A stretch of 18,100 nt of DNA from Alistipes sp. CAG:268 (lineage in GTDB: Bacteria; Bacteroidota; Bacteroidia; Bacteroidales; Rikenellaceae): assembly GCA_000434235.1 (NCBI GenBank), contig FR892020.1, positions 286 through 18,385 of the forward strand, in the 5' to 3' direction. The stretch's first letter is position 1; each line of letters begins with the position of its first letter. Both the position numbers and the translations under genes were made by a program. Under the pieces are notes generated by a model that saw only the letters and a program-made list of their open reading frames with translations, did not search any database and was not told where the DNA came from. Below, in pieces: positions 1 to 9,004 of the stretch.

Positions 1-84
1 GTGCGGACCGGGTATCGGTCGGTTGTCTTCGTATATGGCGGTGTGTGTGGCATTTTGTATCCACGATCTTCAAATTTCGACGCG

Positions 85-789
85 ATGATGCGTAAAGCCT
101 TTCTTGAGCCTACGGCCGACCAGACCTTCGAAGTGGTGGGAGACGGCCCGTACAATTTTGTCCAGGTGCTGGAGCGTTCCCGCCGCTTGCAGGAGTCGGG
201 CGATGTCGAAGGGGCTTGCAACGAGCGTTTCCAGGCTTTTCAACGCCTTGCCGCACTGATCCCCGATGACGAGGAGGTGAACCTCGAGTGGTCGCACCGC
301 AATTCGCGGGCTGCGCTCGAACTGATCCGGGCTTCGGCCATCGACCACTTTCTGATCAACGACTTCGAAATGTCGGCGGCCCTGCTCGAACTGTTGCTCG
401 AGCTCGATCCGGAGGACCATCTCGAGGGCAGCGAACTGCTCGCCTTCGACTATCTGGCCATGGACGAGCAGGAGCTCTTCGACGAGGTGATTAACGATGT
501 CTCCGACAAGGCGGCCAGCCGCGAGGTGTTGTTGCTCTGGTCTGCCTACCGGCGCGACGGATCGTTGCCCGATGGAGAGTTGAAACGCTTCCGGACGCGC
601 TTTGCCCCCTATTTCGCCGAATTCACGGCCGACAGCCATCCGGCCGATGCGGCCTACCTGCAGGATATCGAGAGCGAACATCCCTCGTTGGCGGCGCAGG
701 CCCGTGAGTTGTGGCTGCAAACCGAGAACCTGTGGGTGTTGTGGCCCGGATTCATCGAGGCGCTGAAGGCTCGCCGTGCGGAGGCATAA
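85..789 (+). CDS. Hypothetical helical-repeat (TPR-like) protein
   Basis: I do not recognise a named family. The product is about 234 residues, acidic and almost entirely alpha-helical in character, rich in Leu, Ala and Glu. Helix pairs such as those around EMSAALLELLLELDPEDH and FDYLAMDEQELFDEV resemble tetratricopeptide or other solenoid repeats. There is no signal peptide, membrane segment or catalytic motif, so a cytoplasmic scaffold or binding protein is the most that can be inferred. The frame is open to the left edge (GTG at position 1), but the first 28 residues in that frame do not look protein-like. I therefore start at the tandem ATGs at 85 and 88; an upstream start outside the window cannot be excluded. 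It converges on the thymidine kinase gene and ends 33 bases before a shared terminator. Confidence 0.7.
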   Translation: MMRKAFLEPTADQTFEVVGDGPYNFVQVLERSRRLQESGDVEGACNERFQAFQRLAALIPDDEEVNLEWSHRNSRAALELIRASAIDHFLINDFEMSAALLELLLELDPEDHLEGSELLAFDYLAMDEQELFDEVINDVSDKAASREVLLLWSAYRRDGSLPDGELKRFRTRFAPYFAEFTADSHPADAAYLQDIESEHPSLAAQARELWLQTENLWVLWPGFIEALKARRAEA

Positions 790-821
790 GGCCCGCGGGA
801 CCAGATTCCCGGCAGATGTGA

Positions 822-854
822 AAAAGCCGGATCCGTATCGCGGATCCGGCTTTT
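822..854. terminator. Bidirectional intrinsic terminator
   Basis: A perfect 14-bp inverted repeat (822-835 with 841-854) around a 5-nt loop. The stem begins with AAAA and ends with TTTT, so each strand has a U tail. It lies between two convergent genes (stops at 789 and 880) and can serve both. Confidence 0.93.
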
Positions 855-879
855 CCGTCTTTGCCCGTCGGCTGCGGGG

Positions 880-1467
880 CTATTGCTCGTTCTTTGTCTT
901 GCGGTTGCGTACCAGCTCCTTGAAGCAGTGGCGGCAGATCGGCTCGTAGGTGTCCTGCGCTCCGAGCATCACCTGTTTCTCGTCGCTGGTCAGGCGGTGT
1001 GAATGGTGGGCGAGGTTGCCGCAGCGCACGCAGATGGCGTGCACCTTCGTCACGTATTCGGCCGTAGCCATCAACGCCGGCATTGGGCCGAACGGCCTGC
1101 CCGTATAGTCCATGTCGAGTCCTGCGACGATCACCCGCACGCCGTTGTCGGCCAGTTGTCGGCAAACATCGACGATGCTTTCGTCGAAGAACTGTGCCTC
1201 GTCGATGCCGACCACATCGACATCCGAGGTCATCAGCAGGATGTTCTGCGGCGATTCGACCGGCGTCGAGCGGATGGCGTGGGCGTCGTGCGAGACGACC
1301 TCCTCCTCCGAGTAGCGGACGTCGATGCAGGGCTTGAAGATCTCTACCCGCTGGTGGGCGAACTGTGCGCGTTTGAGGCGGCGGATCAACTCCTCGGTTT
1401 TGCCCGAGAACATCGAGCCGCAGACCACTTCGATCCAGCCCTTGCGGCTGGCATTTTCCAGAAACAT
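880..1467 (-). CDS. tdk: Thymidine kinase (type II, TK1-like)
   Basis: Phosphorylates thymidine with ATP to dTMP in the cytoplasmic pyrimidine salvage pathway. The 195-residue product has the usual length. It shows the P-loop GSMFSGKT (residues 17-24), the DEAQFF segment (89-94) with the presumed catalytic Glu90, a lasso-type substrate segment near [17 protein letters not shown] (116-132), and two CxxC pairs (Cys146/149 and Cys178/181) forming the structural zinc site. The frame is open upstream to 1629, but ATG at 1467 gives the canonical N-terminus ahead of the P-loop; the upstream stretch is basic and unlike the family. A consensus promoter near 1618-1648 predicts a leader of roughly 140 nt. 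It is monocistronic, ending at the shared hairpin. Nothing is missing or broken. Confidence 0.96.
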   Translation of the reverse strand: MFLENASRKGWIEVVCGSMFSGKTEELIRRLKRAQFAHQRVEIFKPCIDVRYSEEEVVSHDAHAIRSTPVESPQNILLMTSDVDVVGIDEAQFFDESIVDVCRQLADNGVRVIVAGLDMDYTGRPFGPMPALMATAEYVTKVHAICVRCGNLAHHSHRLTSDEKQVMLGAQDTYEPICRHCFKELVRNRKTKNEQ

Positions 1468-1617
1468 GTCGTGTGTGCTGTTTTTTCGTTTCGTCGTGTC
1501 GTGAAGCTGCCCGATGGGCTTCGGTTTTCGAGGGAAAGCCTGCTGTCGCCTCTTCCGGGGGATCCGGTGTTTGGGAACCCCTGCTCCGCAGAGAGGCGGC
1601 GGCTTCGGGACGGAGGG

Positions 1618-1648
1618 CAAAGGTAACAATTTAATCCGGTTTCGTCAA
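1618..1648 (-). promoter_or_regulatory. Bacteroidetes-type promoter of tdk
   Basis: On the minus strand TACCTTTG (1618-1625) matches the -7 consensus TAnnTTTG. A TTG (1646-1648) lies 20 nt upstream, in place for the -33 TTTG element. It reads towards tdk and leaves a long leader. Confidence 0.65.
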
Positions 1649-1700
1649 GAGCCCCGGACGGGATCGGAGTCCGCATCGCGTCGGCCGGAGACGGGCTGCC

Positions 1701-1741
1701 GGAAAGAGAAACCGGACGCCCCTTTTGCGGGGCATCCGGTT
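1701..1741 (-). terminator. Terminator of the susCD operon
   Basis: Inverted repeat 1710-1716 with 1735-1741, then one C/A mismatch, then 1718-1722 with 1729-1733, around a 6-nt loop. Read on the minus strand it is followed by TTTCTCTTTCC. It starts 25 bases past the susD stop, so transcription probably ends with susD. Confidence 0.88.
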
Positions 1742-1765
1742 CCCTTTTCGATGTTGTAGAATCGG

Positions 1766-3904
1766 CTATTTCCAGAGTTCCTGCTGCTCGAGGTTTTTGT
1801 TGAGCAGAATCTCACCCGACGGGATCGGCATGAGGTAGTACTTCTCGAGCCATCCCTTGCCGGCCGACGTGGGATCCTGATAGAAGTAGAGGTGGCCGGC
1901 GTTACCCTGTGCGGCCAGCTCCGAAGCCGACGCCTCGGTGGTGCCGCCTTGTTTCAGGATACCGGTCTCGCCCAGCGAGATCGAGCTGATACCCTGCGTC
2001 GTGGCATTCTCCACATAGGCTCCGTAGTGCTGTTTGTTCACATACCAGTCGGCCTTCTTCCAGCGGCGGACATCCTCGAACGAGAAGCTCTCGCCCATGA
2101 GTTCGATCAGGCGCTCGCGGCGGATCTCCCACAGCACGGGATCGACGCTCGGGTCGCGGTCCGGGTCGAAGTCCGAACCGATCTCGGCCACCGTCATGCG
2201 GCTTACCTCGGCGCGGTCACGCAACAGGTTGATGCTCTGGTCGGCCACGGTCTGGTTGAAGGCTCCGAGCTCGAACTTGGCCTCGGCGTAGTTGAGCAGC
2301 ACCTCCTCGATCTTGACGAGCGGTTTGTCGGAGATCTCCTTGGCGACGTTCTGGTCCTGACGGTCCCAGCCGGCATGGTGTTTCCATACGAAGTATCCGC
2401 TCTTGCACAGCTGGTAGGTCTTGCTCGAGTTGAACGGCGTGAGGCCTGCAGCCAAGGCGCCGTTCATCGCGCCGGACGAGGAGAGCGAAGTGTTCGGTAC
2501 ATTGGGCTGGAGGTTGCCGCCCCAGTTGCCCGAGGGCAGCGCCTTGTGGCCCGAGATCAGGTAGTAGCCGGTCTGTACCTCGGGGATGCGGTATACCGGT
2601 TTGCCGTTGTCCGTGAGGTTCGTTTCGTTGCCGCGCGACGGGAACTTGCGCAGGTACTCCATGTACTTGTAGCCGTTCGACTCGTCGTAGGTGAAGTCGT
2701 TGATGCCCGTGCTGGTGGTGTTTACGTGATAGGGCGGCATGACCGTCTGCCACAGACGCGGATCGCGGTTGCGGAACGTCTTGTAGATGTCGCAGTTGGC
2801 GTAGTCGTAGGGCTCGCCCTCGGAATACGAGTTGTCGGCGCCGTTGTAGTCGTAGTACTTCACCTTGGCGTTGTGGATCGGCAGGCCGTCCTTGGTCAGG
2901 TAGAGGTCTACGGTCGATTGGGGCATCTCGAGCGATGCCGAGCCGATGTGCTCGAAGTGGCCCAGACGGTGCATCTTGTAATCCTCGGTATACTTCATGT
3001 AGAGGATCACGCCCGGTACGCCCTGCAGGTTTTCGGTCGTCCACAACTGGCCCCATCCCTTGCCGGGATAGGTGTCGCCGCCCGACGCGTCACCCGCGTA
3101 GAGGGTCGGATAACGGGACATCAGCTCCTCGGAGAGGCGGACGCACTCCTCGAGCAGTTTCTGCCCGGTGATGTATTCGCCCTCCTCGGCCACGTTGTGG
3201 TACTTGCGCCACGTTCCCTCGAACAGGGCGAAGCGGGTGAGGAATGCCTTCACGACATCGCTGTTCAGCGTGTTGGGTTCGGCCAGGTCGTCCTGGATGT
3301 TGTTTATGCACCAGATCAGCTCGTTGTAGATCTGGTCGGCCACGTAGAGCCTCGAGTCACGTGCCTTGTAGAGCTCCGGCGACGTGTCGTCGAGCAGATG
3401 GTCCACGTAGATGATGTCTCCGTAATTGACCATCAGCGCATAGTGGTTGAAGGCGCGGAAGAAGCGGGCAATGGCCTCCAGGCGGAGCCGTTCGCTGTCC
3501 GAGCAGACGGGATCCTGAATGTGCTTGAGCATCAGGTTGGCGGCACGGATGAACTCATAGGGCGTGCTGTAGGTGCCGTCCGAGGTCGGAATCGAGACGT
3601 TCTGTGCGGCATAGGGGTTGTCCACCGTGCCGGCGCCGTATCCGTAGTTGGTCAGGATGCCCGACCAGATGTCGCGGGTCGAGGTGCCGAGGGCTCCGCT
3701 CACGGGTATCGGGCCCGAGTAGATCGTAAAGCCGTTGAAGCAGTTGTAGAGCGTCAGCAGATAGGACATGCTGGAGTTGTACGAGGTGAAGGCACTTGCT
3801 TCCGTGGTCGTGCCTTCGGGGTAGCGCTCCAGAAACTCGTCGTTGCAGGAGGTGCTGCCCAATGCAAGCGCCCAGATGGCAAGGATATATGCTATTTTTT
3901 TCAT
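1766..3904 (-). CDS. SusD/RagB-family outer-membrane lipoprotein
   Basis: The surface-exposed, substrate-binding partner of the SusC-like porin encoded 23 bases upstream. SusD-type proteins form the lid on the TonB-dependent transporter and capture glycans or other nutrients. The 712-residue product begins with MKKIAYILAIWALALGSTSC, a type II signal peptide whose Cys20 is the lipidation site. The next residues (N-D-E) are acidic, fitting a Bacteroidetes surface-export signal. The helical TPR-like core typical of SusD follows, including the segment KPLVKIEEVLLNYAEAKFEL, and the C-terminus carries the family ending LMPIPSGEILLNKNLEQQ. At 712 residues it is longer than many SusD proteins. The frame is open upstream into susC, but that extension is a shadow of susC; ATG 3904 is set by the signal peptide. 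The substrate cannot be told from sequence. Confidence 0.95.
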   Translation of the reverse strand: MKKIAYILAIWALALGSTSCNDEFLERYPEGTTTEASAFTSYNSSMSYLLTLYNCFNGFTIYSGPIPVSGALGTSTRDIWSGILTNYGYGAGTVDNPYAAQNVSIPTSDGTYSTPYEFIRAANLMLKHIQDPVCSDSERLRLEAIARFFRAFNHYALMVNYGDIIYVDHLLDDTSPELYKARDSRLYVADQIYNELIWCINNIQDDLAEPNTLNSDVVKAFLTRFALFEGTWRKYHNVAEEGEYITGQKLLEECVRLSEELMSRYPTLYAGDASGGDTYPGKGWGQLWTTENLQGVPGVILYMKYTEDYKMHRLGHFEHIGSASLEMPQSTVDLYLTKDGLPIHNAKVKYYDYNGADNSYSEGEPYDYANCDIYKTFRNRDPRLWQTVMPPYHVNTTSTGINDFTYDESNGYKYMEYLRKFPSRGNETNLTDNGKPVYRIPEVQTGYYLISGHKALPSGNWGGNLQPNVPNTSLSSSGAMNGALAAGLTPFNSSKTYQLCKSGYFVWKHHAGWDRQDQNVAKEISDKPLVKIEEVLLNYAEAKFELGAFNQTVADQSINLLRDRAEVSRMTVAEIGSDFDPDRDPSVDPVLWEIRRERLIELMGESFSFEDVRRWKKADWYVNKQHYGAYVENATTQGISSISLGETGILKQGGTTEASASELAAQGNAGHLYFYQDPTSAGKGWLEKYYLMPIPSGEILLNKNLEQQELWK

Positions 3905-3927
3905 ACGAGTGATCTCTGTTTTTTTTG

Positions 3928-6900
3928 TTACAACGTGAAATTCAGACCGAACGAAACGGTGCGGTAGAGCGGGTAGCTCCACGAGAGGGTCTCGGGATCG
4001 ATGCCCTTGGGCAGCGAGGTGAACGTGGCGAGGTTCTCGATGCTGACGAACAGACGCAGGTTCGAGACGTGGATCTTGTTCATCCAGCGCTTCGGGAAGG
4101 TGTAGGCCAGCGTCAGGTTCTTGATGCGCAGGTACGAGGCGTCGCTGAGCATGTGGTCGTTTGCACGGCGGTTCGATCCGGAGTTGGCGATCGTACCGCT
4201 GTCCGAGCCGTAGATACGCGGCAGTTTGGCGTTCGGATTCACGGGCTGCATATAGTCGGGGCTGGTCGGGTCGGTGCTGATCGGCTTCCAGTAGTCGGTC
4301 GTGCCCTCGAATACGGGATACCACTTGGCGTCGCCGGCGGCGAAGGTGTAGAGCAGCTCGCCCGTGTACATCCAGTCGCGCTTGCCGACTCCCTGCAGCA
4401 TGACGCTCAGGTCGAATCCGGCGTAGCTGATGCCGAAGTTGATGCCGTACTGCAGGCGCGGCAGCGAGTTGCCGATGACGGTCATGTCACCCGGCTCACT
4501 CAACGTGTTCTTACCGCTGTTGATATCGTTCTCGTCGCTGTCCGAATACTGGTGGTCGTTCAGGTTCTTGAATTTGTAGTCTCCCGGGCGGGGGCTGTAA
4601 CCCTGCAGCGTCGGAACGCCGTCCACGAGTTCCCAGCTCGACGTGTCCTTGAAGTCCTCGACCGTATAGAACCCGTCGTAGAGGTATCCCCAGATCTCGC
4701 CGACATTCATGCCTTCGTACAGCGAGCCGAGGCTCTTGCTCGAGTTGAAGTTCAGCTTCATGACCTTTGATTTGTAGTCCCAGAGGTTGAATCCCACGTT
4801 GTACTGCACCTTCTCGCCGATGTTGCCGCGCCATCCCAGCTGGAGTTCCCAGCCGCGCGTGCGCATTTTGCCGACGTTCTGGTTCGGGGCTGCGACGCCC
4901 AGCACACCCGGCAGATCGACGCCTTCGGAGAGGATGTCCTTCGTGTCGCGCTGGAACCACTCGAACATACCGGTCAGGCGGTTGTTGAACAGCGCGAAGT
5001 CCAAACCGACGTTCGACGTGGTGATGGTTTCCCACGTGAAGTTGGCGCTGACGAGGCCCGGCGTGCCGAGCTGTGTCACGTAGTTGGCGTCATCGTTGCC
5101 GTTGAGCCATACGGTTGATTTGGTCGAAAGGCCCATCGAGGCGATGTAGTCGTAGTATCCGGCCGAAGCCTGGTTGCCGATCGATCCGTAGGAGAAGCGC
5201 GGCTTGAGCTGGTTGAGCCACTTGCGTGTGCCCGACATGAAGTTCTCTTCGGCGACGTTCCATGCCATCGAGAACGAGGGGAAGAAGGCGAAGCGGCTGT
5301 CCTTCGGGAACTTCGACGAGCCGTCGTAACGGCCGCTGACCTCGAGGATGTACTTGCCCTTGTAGTCGTAGTTGAAACGGAAGAATCCGCTTCGGATGCC
5401 GAAGTCCGCATAGGAGTCGCTCACGGTGACCTTGCCCTGTGCGTTACCCATCGACGGGATGTCGATCAACGCCTGCTCTTCGGCCTGCGTGTTGTAGTAC
5501 TTGTAGTCGTAGTCCTCTTGCGAGAAGCCGGCCATCAGCGAGAAATGGTGGTCCTGGGCTACGTCGATCTTGTAGGTAGCGTAGGCATTGAACGAGTTGC
5601 GCGTGTCGAAGAAGTGGCGGGCGATGTAATAGTCCTTCGAGGGGATGGTTTTCGTGGTCTCCTGGATGTCGGTGGCCTGCCACATGCCCGAGAAGTAGGT
5701 GAAGTCGGTCATCTGCTTCTGGTAGGTGTACTCGAAGACGGCCTCGAGACCCTTCACCGGGCGGAACGTCGAGCGGAACAGGAAGCGCGGCGTGTCGATG
5801 GTAGTGCGCCGGGCGTTGCTGTTGTCGATGATGGCGCGCGGGGTGAGGATCGTATATCCGTTCGGGTCGGTGCCGTCCGGGAGGAAGTTCATCAGACGGG
5901 TCGAGTAGAGCCAGCCGCCCGATTCGTCGTTCAGGTAGCGGCGCTGCTGCTGCGAGTAGGAGAAGTCTGCCTCCTGGGTGAACCATTTGGTGATGTCGGC
6001 CCCGATGTATCCTGAGAACGACATGCGGGTGTAGAGGTCCTTGTTACCGACAAACGGCCCGTTTTCACGGTAGCTGTTGCCCGACATGCGGAAGCGGATG
6101 TGCTCCGTGGCGCCGCTGACCGAAAGGTTGTGGTTCTGCGAGAAACCGGTCTCCATCATGCGGTCGTAGATGTCCTTCTGCGAGAGGTAGTAGCGCTTGC
6201 TGTCCTCGTTGGCCACGAAGATGCCGTTGCTCTGGAGCGTTCCCAGCCCCTCGAGGGCGGCACGGTCGGAGTTGTAGAGGTTGAGGTATTCGAGCCACTT
6301 GTCGATGTTCTGGCCTGCGGCGGCATAGGAATTCGAGTTGAAGGCCTCCTTGTAGATGGGCAGGTAGGTGTCCAGCCGTGTCTGCTCGGGCGTGCCGATG
6401 GCGTTGATGATACCGAAGTTGTTGCTGTAGTTGGCCGTGATGCGCTCGTTTCCTTGCGGCCTCTTCGTTGTGATCAGCACGACGCCGGCGGCGGCACGTG
6501 CACCGTAGATGGCCGAAGCCGAAGCATCCTTGAGCACCGTCACCGACTCGATGTCGTTCGGGTTGAGGGCGTCGATGTCGCCTTCGACGTTATCGATCAG
6601 GATGAGCGGAGAGAGTCCGGCGACAGCCCAATTGCCGTTGGAGTCCTTACCCAGAGAGGAGGTGCCGCGGATCTGGATCGACTTGCCGGTCTGGCCGGGG
6701 GTGTTGCCGCTGCTCGACGAGATCATCAGGCCCGGGACGGCACCCTGGAGTGCGGCTGCGACGTTCGGCTGCGGACGGTCGCCGAGCACCTCGTCCATCT
6801 TGACCGTGGCGACGGCGCCCGAAAGGTTGGCCTTTTTCTGCACGCCGTAACCTACGACAACCACGGCGTCGATGTCGAGCGCCTCTTCGAGGGTGACGAC

Positions 6901-7228
6901 CATGCCCTGCGAGGCGGGGAGGGTCTGCGGCTTGTAGCCTACATACGAGAATTCGAGCGTGGCCTTTTCGGTGACGGTCAGGGTGAAGCCGCCGTTGAGG
7001 TCGGTCGTGATGCCGTTTGCGGTGCCGGTTTCGAAGACGGTGGCGCCGATGATCGGTTGGCCGTTCGTGTCGATAACCTTGCCCGAGATCTCGATCGTCT
7101 TGGAATCCTGGGTTTCTGCTACGGGAGCGGGCGACTCAGCTGCGGTTGCTGAATTTCCCCCCCCCCATGCTGGCAGAAACGAACATAGCCGAAGCTAAAA
7201 AGAAGAAGTGGAGAATTGTTCGTCTCAT
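3928..7228 (-). CDS. SusC/RagA-family TonB-dependent outer-membrane transporter, frameshifted at a G10 tract
   Basis: A TonB-dependent beta-barrel that imports a nutrient captured by its SusD partner. The main frame (6903 to 3928) holds the motif AVVVVGYGVQKKANLSGAVA, the plug domain with GTSSLGKDSNG and ILIDNVEGDIDALNPNDIESV, and a large aromatic-rich barrel ending in FGLNFTL. Upstream of 6903 the same frame encodes a carboxypeptidase-regulatory-like domain (ISGKVIDTNGQPIIGATVFE, ending near YVGYKPQTLP), but it has no start codon. The only plausible start is ATG 7228, which begins a signal peptide (MRRTILHFFFLASAMFVSAS). It is joined to the receptor only if the G10 run (7157-7166) loses one base. 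As given, translation from 7228 stops at 7136-7138 after 30 codons. With nine Gs the protein would be 1099 residues, a normal SusC length. The state may be phase-OFF, a real mutation, or a base-call error. Confidence 0.9.
7157..7166. repeat. Homopolymer C10 (G10 on the coding strand) inside susC
   Basis: Ten consecutive C on the plus strand. On the minus strand the first G completes an in-frame ATG and the run then encodes Gly codons at the end of the signal peptide. Ten Gs breaks the frame and nine restores it. This position near the 5' end is typical of slipped-strand contingency loci. Confidence 0.95.
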
Positions 7229-7268
7229 AGACATTTAGGTTTAGGTTTCTTATTCGGGACCGATTCTC

Positions 7269-7319
7269 CGCCAGGGGGAGGTGGCGTAGGGAAAAGGGCT
7301 CGAATTATAGTGCAATATA
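7269..7319 (-). promoter_or_regulatory. Possible susC promoter and leader hairpin
   Basis: An AT-rich stretch (about 7304-7365) stands out from the GC-rich surroundings upstream of susC. TATATTGC on the minus strand (7312-7319) is only a partial match to TAnnTTTG, and no clear -33 element is seen. Downstream, the presumed leader contains a small hairpin (7269-7273 with 7282-7286) and then AAACCTAAACCTAAA just before the start codon. The promoter assignment is tentative. Confidence 0.3.
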
Positions 7320-7480
7320 ATAAAAAAATAACATACATGGGGTAAAAAGAGGGAAATTTTTAACGAAATGGTCATGTGCATGTTCGTTGTGTCTTCAGGC
7401 TTGTTTCTCCCTTTCTTCGGGACTCTGCCTTCGGAAGCAGTCAGGGGTACGCGGCAGGGGCAATTGGCATGTATAAGTGG

Positions 7481-7568
7481 CGGTTGCGGAATGATGCGGT
7501 GGTATGTTCGGTTTTTTGTGTGGCATGTTCGGTTTTTTTGTCCCGGGACTTCCGGTTGCGGGATGAGG
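7481..7568. repeat. Nested direct repeats in the murA-susC gap
   Basis: Two near-identical units GGYATGTTCGGTTTTTT (7501-7519 and 7522-7541) sit 21 bp apart. They are flanked by a second pair, CGGTTGCGGAATGATG (7481-7496) and CGGTTGCGGGATGAGG (7553-7568). A further GCATGTTCG occurs at 7379-7387. The gap from 7229 to 7644 otherwise holds the susC leader and the murA terminator, and I see no convincing gene in it. A binding site or an old duplication are both possible. Confidence 0.6.
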
Positions 7569-7591
7569 AAATCTTCCGAAAGAGGTGGAAT

Positions 7592-7622
7592 AAAAAAACG
7601 GGACTGCTTTTTGGCAGTCCCG
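7592..7622 (-). terminator. Intrinsic terminator of murA
   Basis: A perfect 9-bp stem (7599-7607 with 7614-7622) with a 6-nt loop, followed on the minus strand by seven Ts (7592-7598). It lies 22 bases past the murA stop codon. Confidence 0.93.
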
Positions 7623-7644
7623 GTCCTGTTTTTTTCAAAAATAC

Positions 7645-8961
7645 CTACAGACACTCTTCGAGGCGCTCGATTCGGGCGCCGAGGGCGTTGAGCCGTCCGT
7701 CGATGTTCTTGTAGCCGCGGTCGATCTGGTCGATGTTCTGGATCGTGGAGACCCCTTCGGCCGACATGGCGGCGATGAGCAGGGCCACGCCGGCGCGGAT
7801 GTCGGGCGAGGTCATGCGCGTGGCGCGGAGCCTCAGCCGGTGGTCGTGTCCGATGACCGTGGCGCGGTGGGGGTCGCAGAGGATGATCTGCGCGCCCATG
7901 TCGATGAGTTTATCGACGAAGAAGAGACGGCTTTCGAACATCTTCTGGTGGATCAGCACGGCTCCCTTGGCCTGTGTGGCCACGACCAGGAAGATCGACA
8001 GCAGGTCGGGCGTGAGGCCCGGCCAGGGGGCGTCGGCGATGGTCATGATCGAGCCGTCGAGGAAGGTCTCGATGCTGTAGTGGTCCTGTTCGGGGATGTA
8101 GATGTCGTCGCCGCGCTGTTCGAAGCGGATGCCCATGCGGGCGAACTGGGCGGGAATGATGCCCAGGTTCTCGTAGGACACGTTGCGGATGGTCAGCTCC
8201 GACTGGTTCATGGCGGCCATGCCGATGAAGCTGCCCACCTCGATCATGTCGGGCAGCAGCGTGTGGTCCGTGCCGCCGAGCGACTCGACGCCCTCGATGG
8301 TCAGCAGGTTCGAGGCGATGCCCGAGATGCGGGCGCCCATGCGGTTGAGCATGCGGCAGAGCTGCTGCACGTAGGGTTCGCAGGCGGCGTTGTAGATTGT
8401 GGTCGTGCCCCGGGCCAGCACGGCGGCCATGATGATGTTGGCCGTGCCTGTTACGGAGGCCTCGTCGAGGAGCATGTAGGTGCCCTTCAACTCCCGGCCC
8501 TCGACCATGAAGAAATCGTCGGCGACATCGAAGTTGAACTTCGCACCGAGCTTCTGGAAACCGAGGAAGTGGGTGTCGAGGCGCCGGCGTCCGATCTTGT
8601 CGCCGCCCGGCTTGGGAATGTAGCCCACGCCGAAGCGGGCCAGCATCGGGCCGATGAGCATCACCGAGCCGCGCAGGCGCGCGCAGCGGCGGCGGTAGTC
8701 GTCCGTGCGCAGGTAGTCGAAGTCGATCTCCCGCGCGCGGAACGAATAGGTGTCGTCCGACAGACGGTCCACTTCGACGCCCATTGCCCGGAGCAGCTCG
8801 ATGAGCTGCATGACATCGAGGATCTGGGGGATGTTGTGCACGGTGACCCGTTCGGGGGTCAGGAGCGTGGCACAGAGGATCTGGAGCGCCTCGTTCTTGG
8901 CGCCCTGCGGGGTGATTGACCCGTGGAGGCGGTGGCCTCCTTCGACTTTGAATACTGCCAT
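7645..8961 (-). CDS. murA: UDP-N-acetylglucosamine 1-carboxyvinyltransferase (MurA) with Asp in the Cys115 position
   Basis: Catalyses the first committed step of peptidoglycan synthesis, moving enolpyruvate from PEP to UDP-GlcNAc in the cytoplasm. The 438-residue length and two-domain EPSP-synthase-like fold match the family. Visible active-site features are Lys22 in GAKNEAL, the catalytic loop KPGGDKIGRRRLDTH (117-131), and Asp319 in the APWPGLTPDLL segment, equivalent to the E. coli Asp305 region. In the loop, Asp121 occupies the place of E. coli Cys115, and Arg126 corresponds to Arg120. Cys115 is the residue alkylated by fosfomycin, and MurA enzymes with Asp there (mycobacteria, chlamydiae) are active but resistant. 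The ATG at 8961 gives the standard start. The gene is transcribed alone, with a -7 element just upstream and a strong terminator. Confidence 0.97.
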   Translation of the reverse strand: MAVFKVEGGHRLHGSITPQGAKNEALQILCATLLTPERVTVHNIPQILDVMQLIELLRAMGVEVDRLSDDTYSFRAREIDFDYLRTDDYRRRCARLRGSVMLIGPMLARFGVGYIPKPGGDKIGRRRLDTHFLGFQKLGAKFNFDVADDFFMVEGRELKGTYMLLDEASVTGTANIIMAAVLARGTTTIYNAACEPYVQQLCRMLNRMGARISGIASNLLTIEGVESLGGTDHTLLPDMIEVGSFIGMAAMNQSELTIRNVSYENLGIIPAQFARMGIRFEQRGDDIYIPEQDHYSIETFLDGSIMTIADAPWPGLTPDLLSIFLVVATQAKGAVLIHQKMFESRLFFVDKLIDMGAQIILCDPHRATVIGHDHRLRLRATRMTSPDIRAGVALLIAAMSAEGVSTIQNIDQIDRGYKNIDGRLNALGARIERLEECL

Positions 8962-9004
8962 GGTGTCTCTTTTTTGCGGGCCGCGGAGGGGTCCGCACCA
9001 TAGA

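Noticed and set aside
1468..1629. Upstream extension of thymidine kinase to 1629
   Set aside because: The extra 54 residues are basic and unlike the family, and the predicted transcription start lies inside the extension.
1892..3967. A 691-codon open frame on the plus strand across susD
   Set aside because: It is antisense to susD, has GC-rich shadow composition (Val, Arg, Gly and Ala heavy), and matches no recognisable protein, while the minus strand encodes a clear SusD.
7368..7691. Open frames of about 107-112 codons on the plus strand in the murA-susC gap
   Set aside because: They run through the repeats and the murA terminator into the antisense of murA, with Phe/Cys/Trp/Gly-rich translations typical of non-coding DNA.
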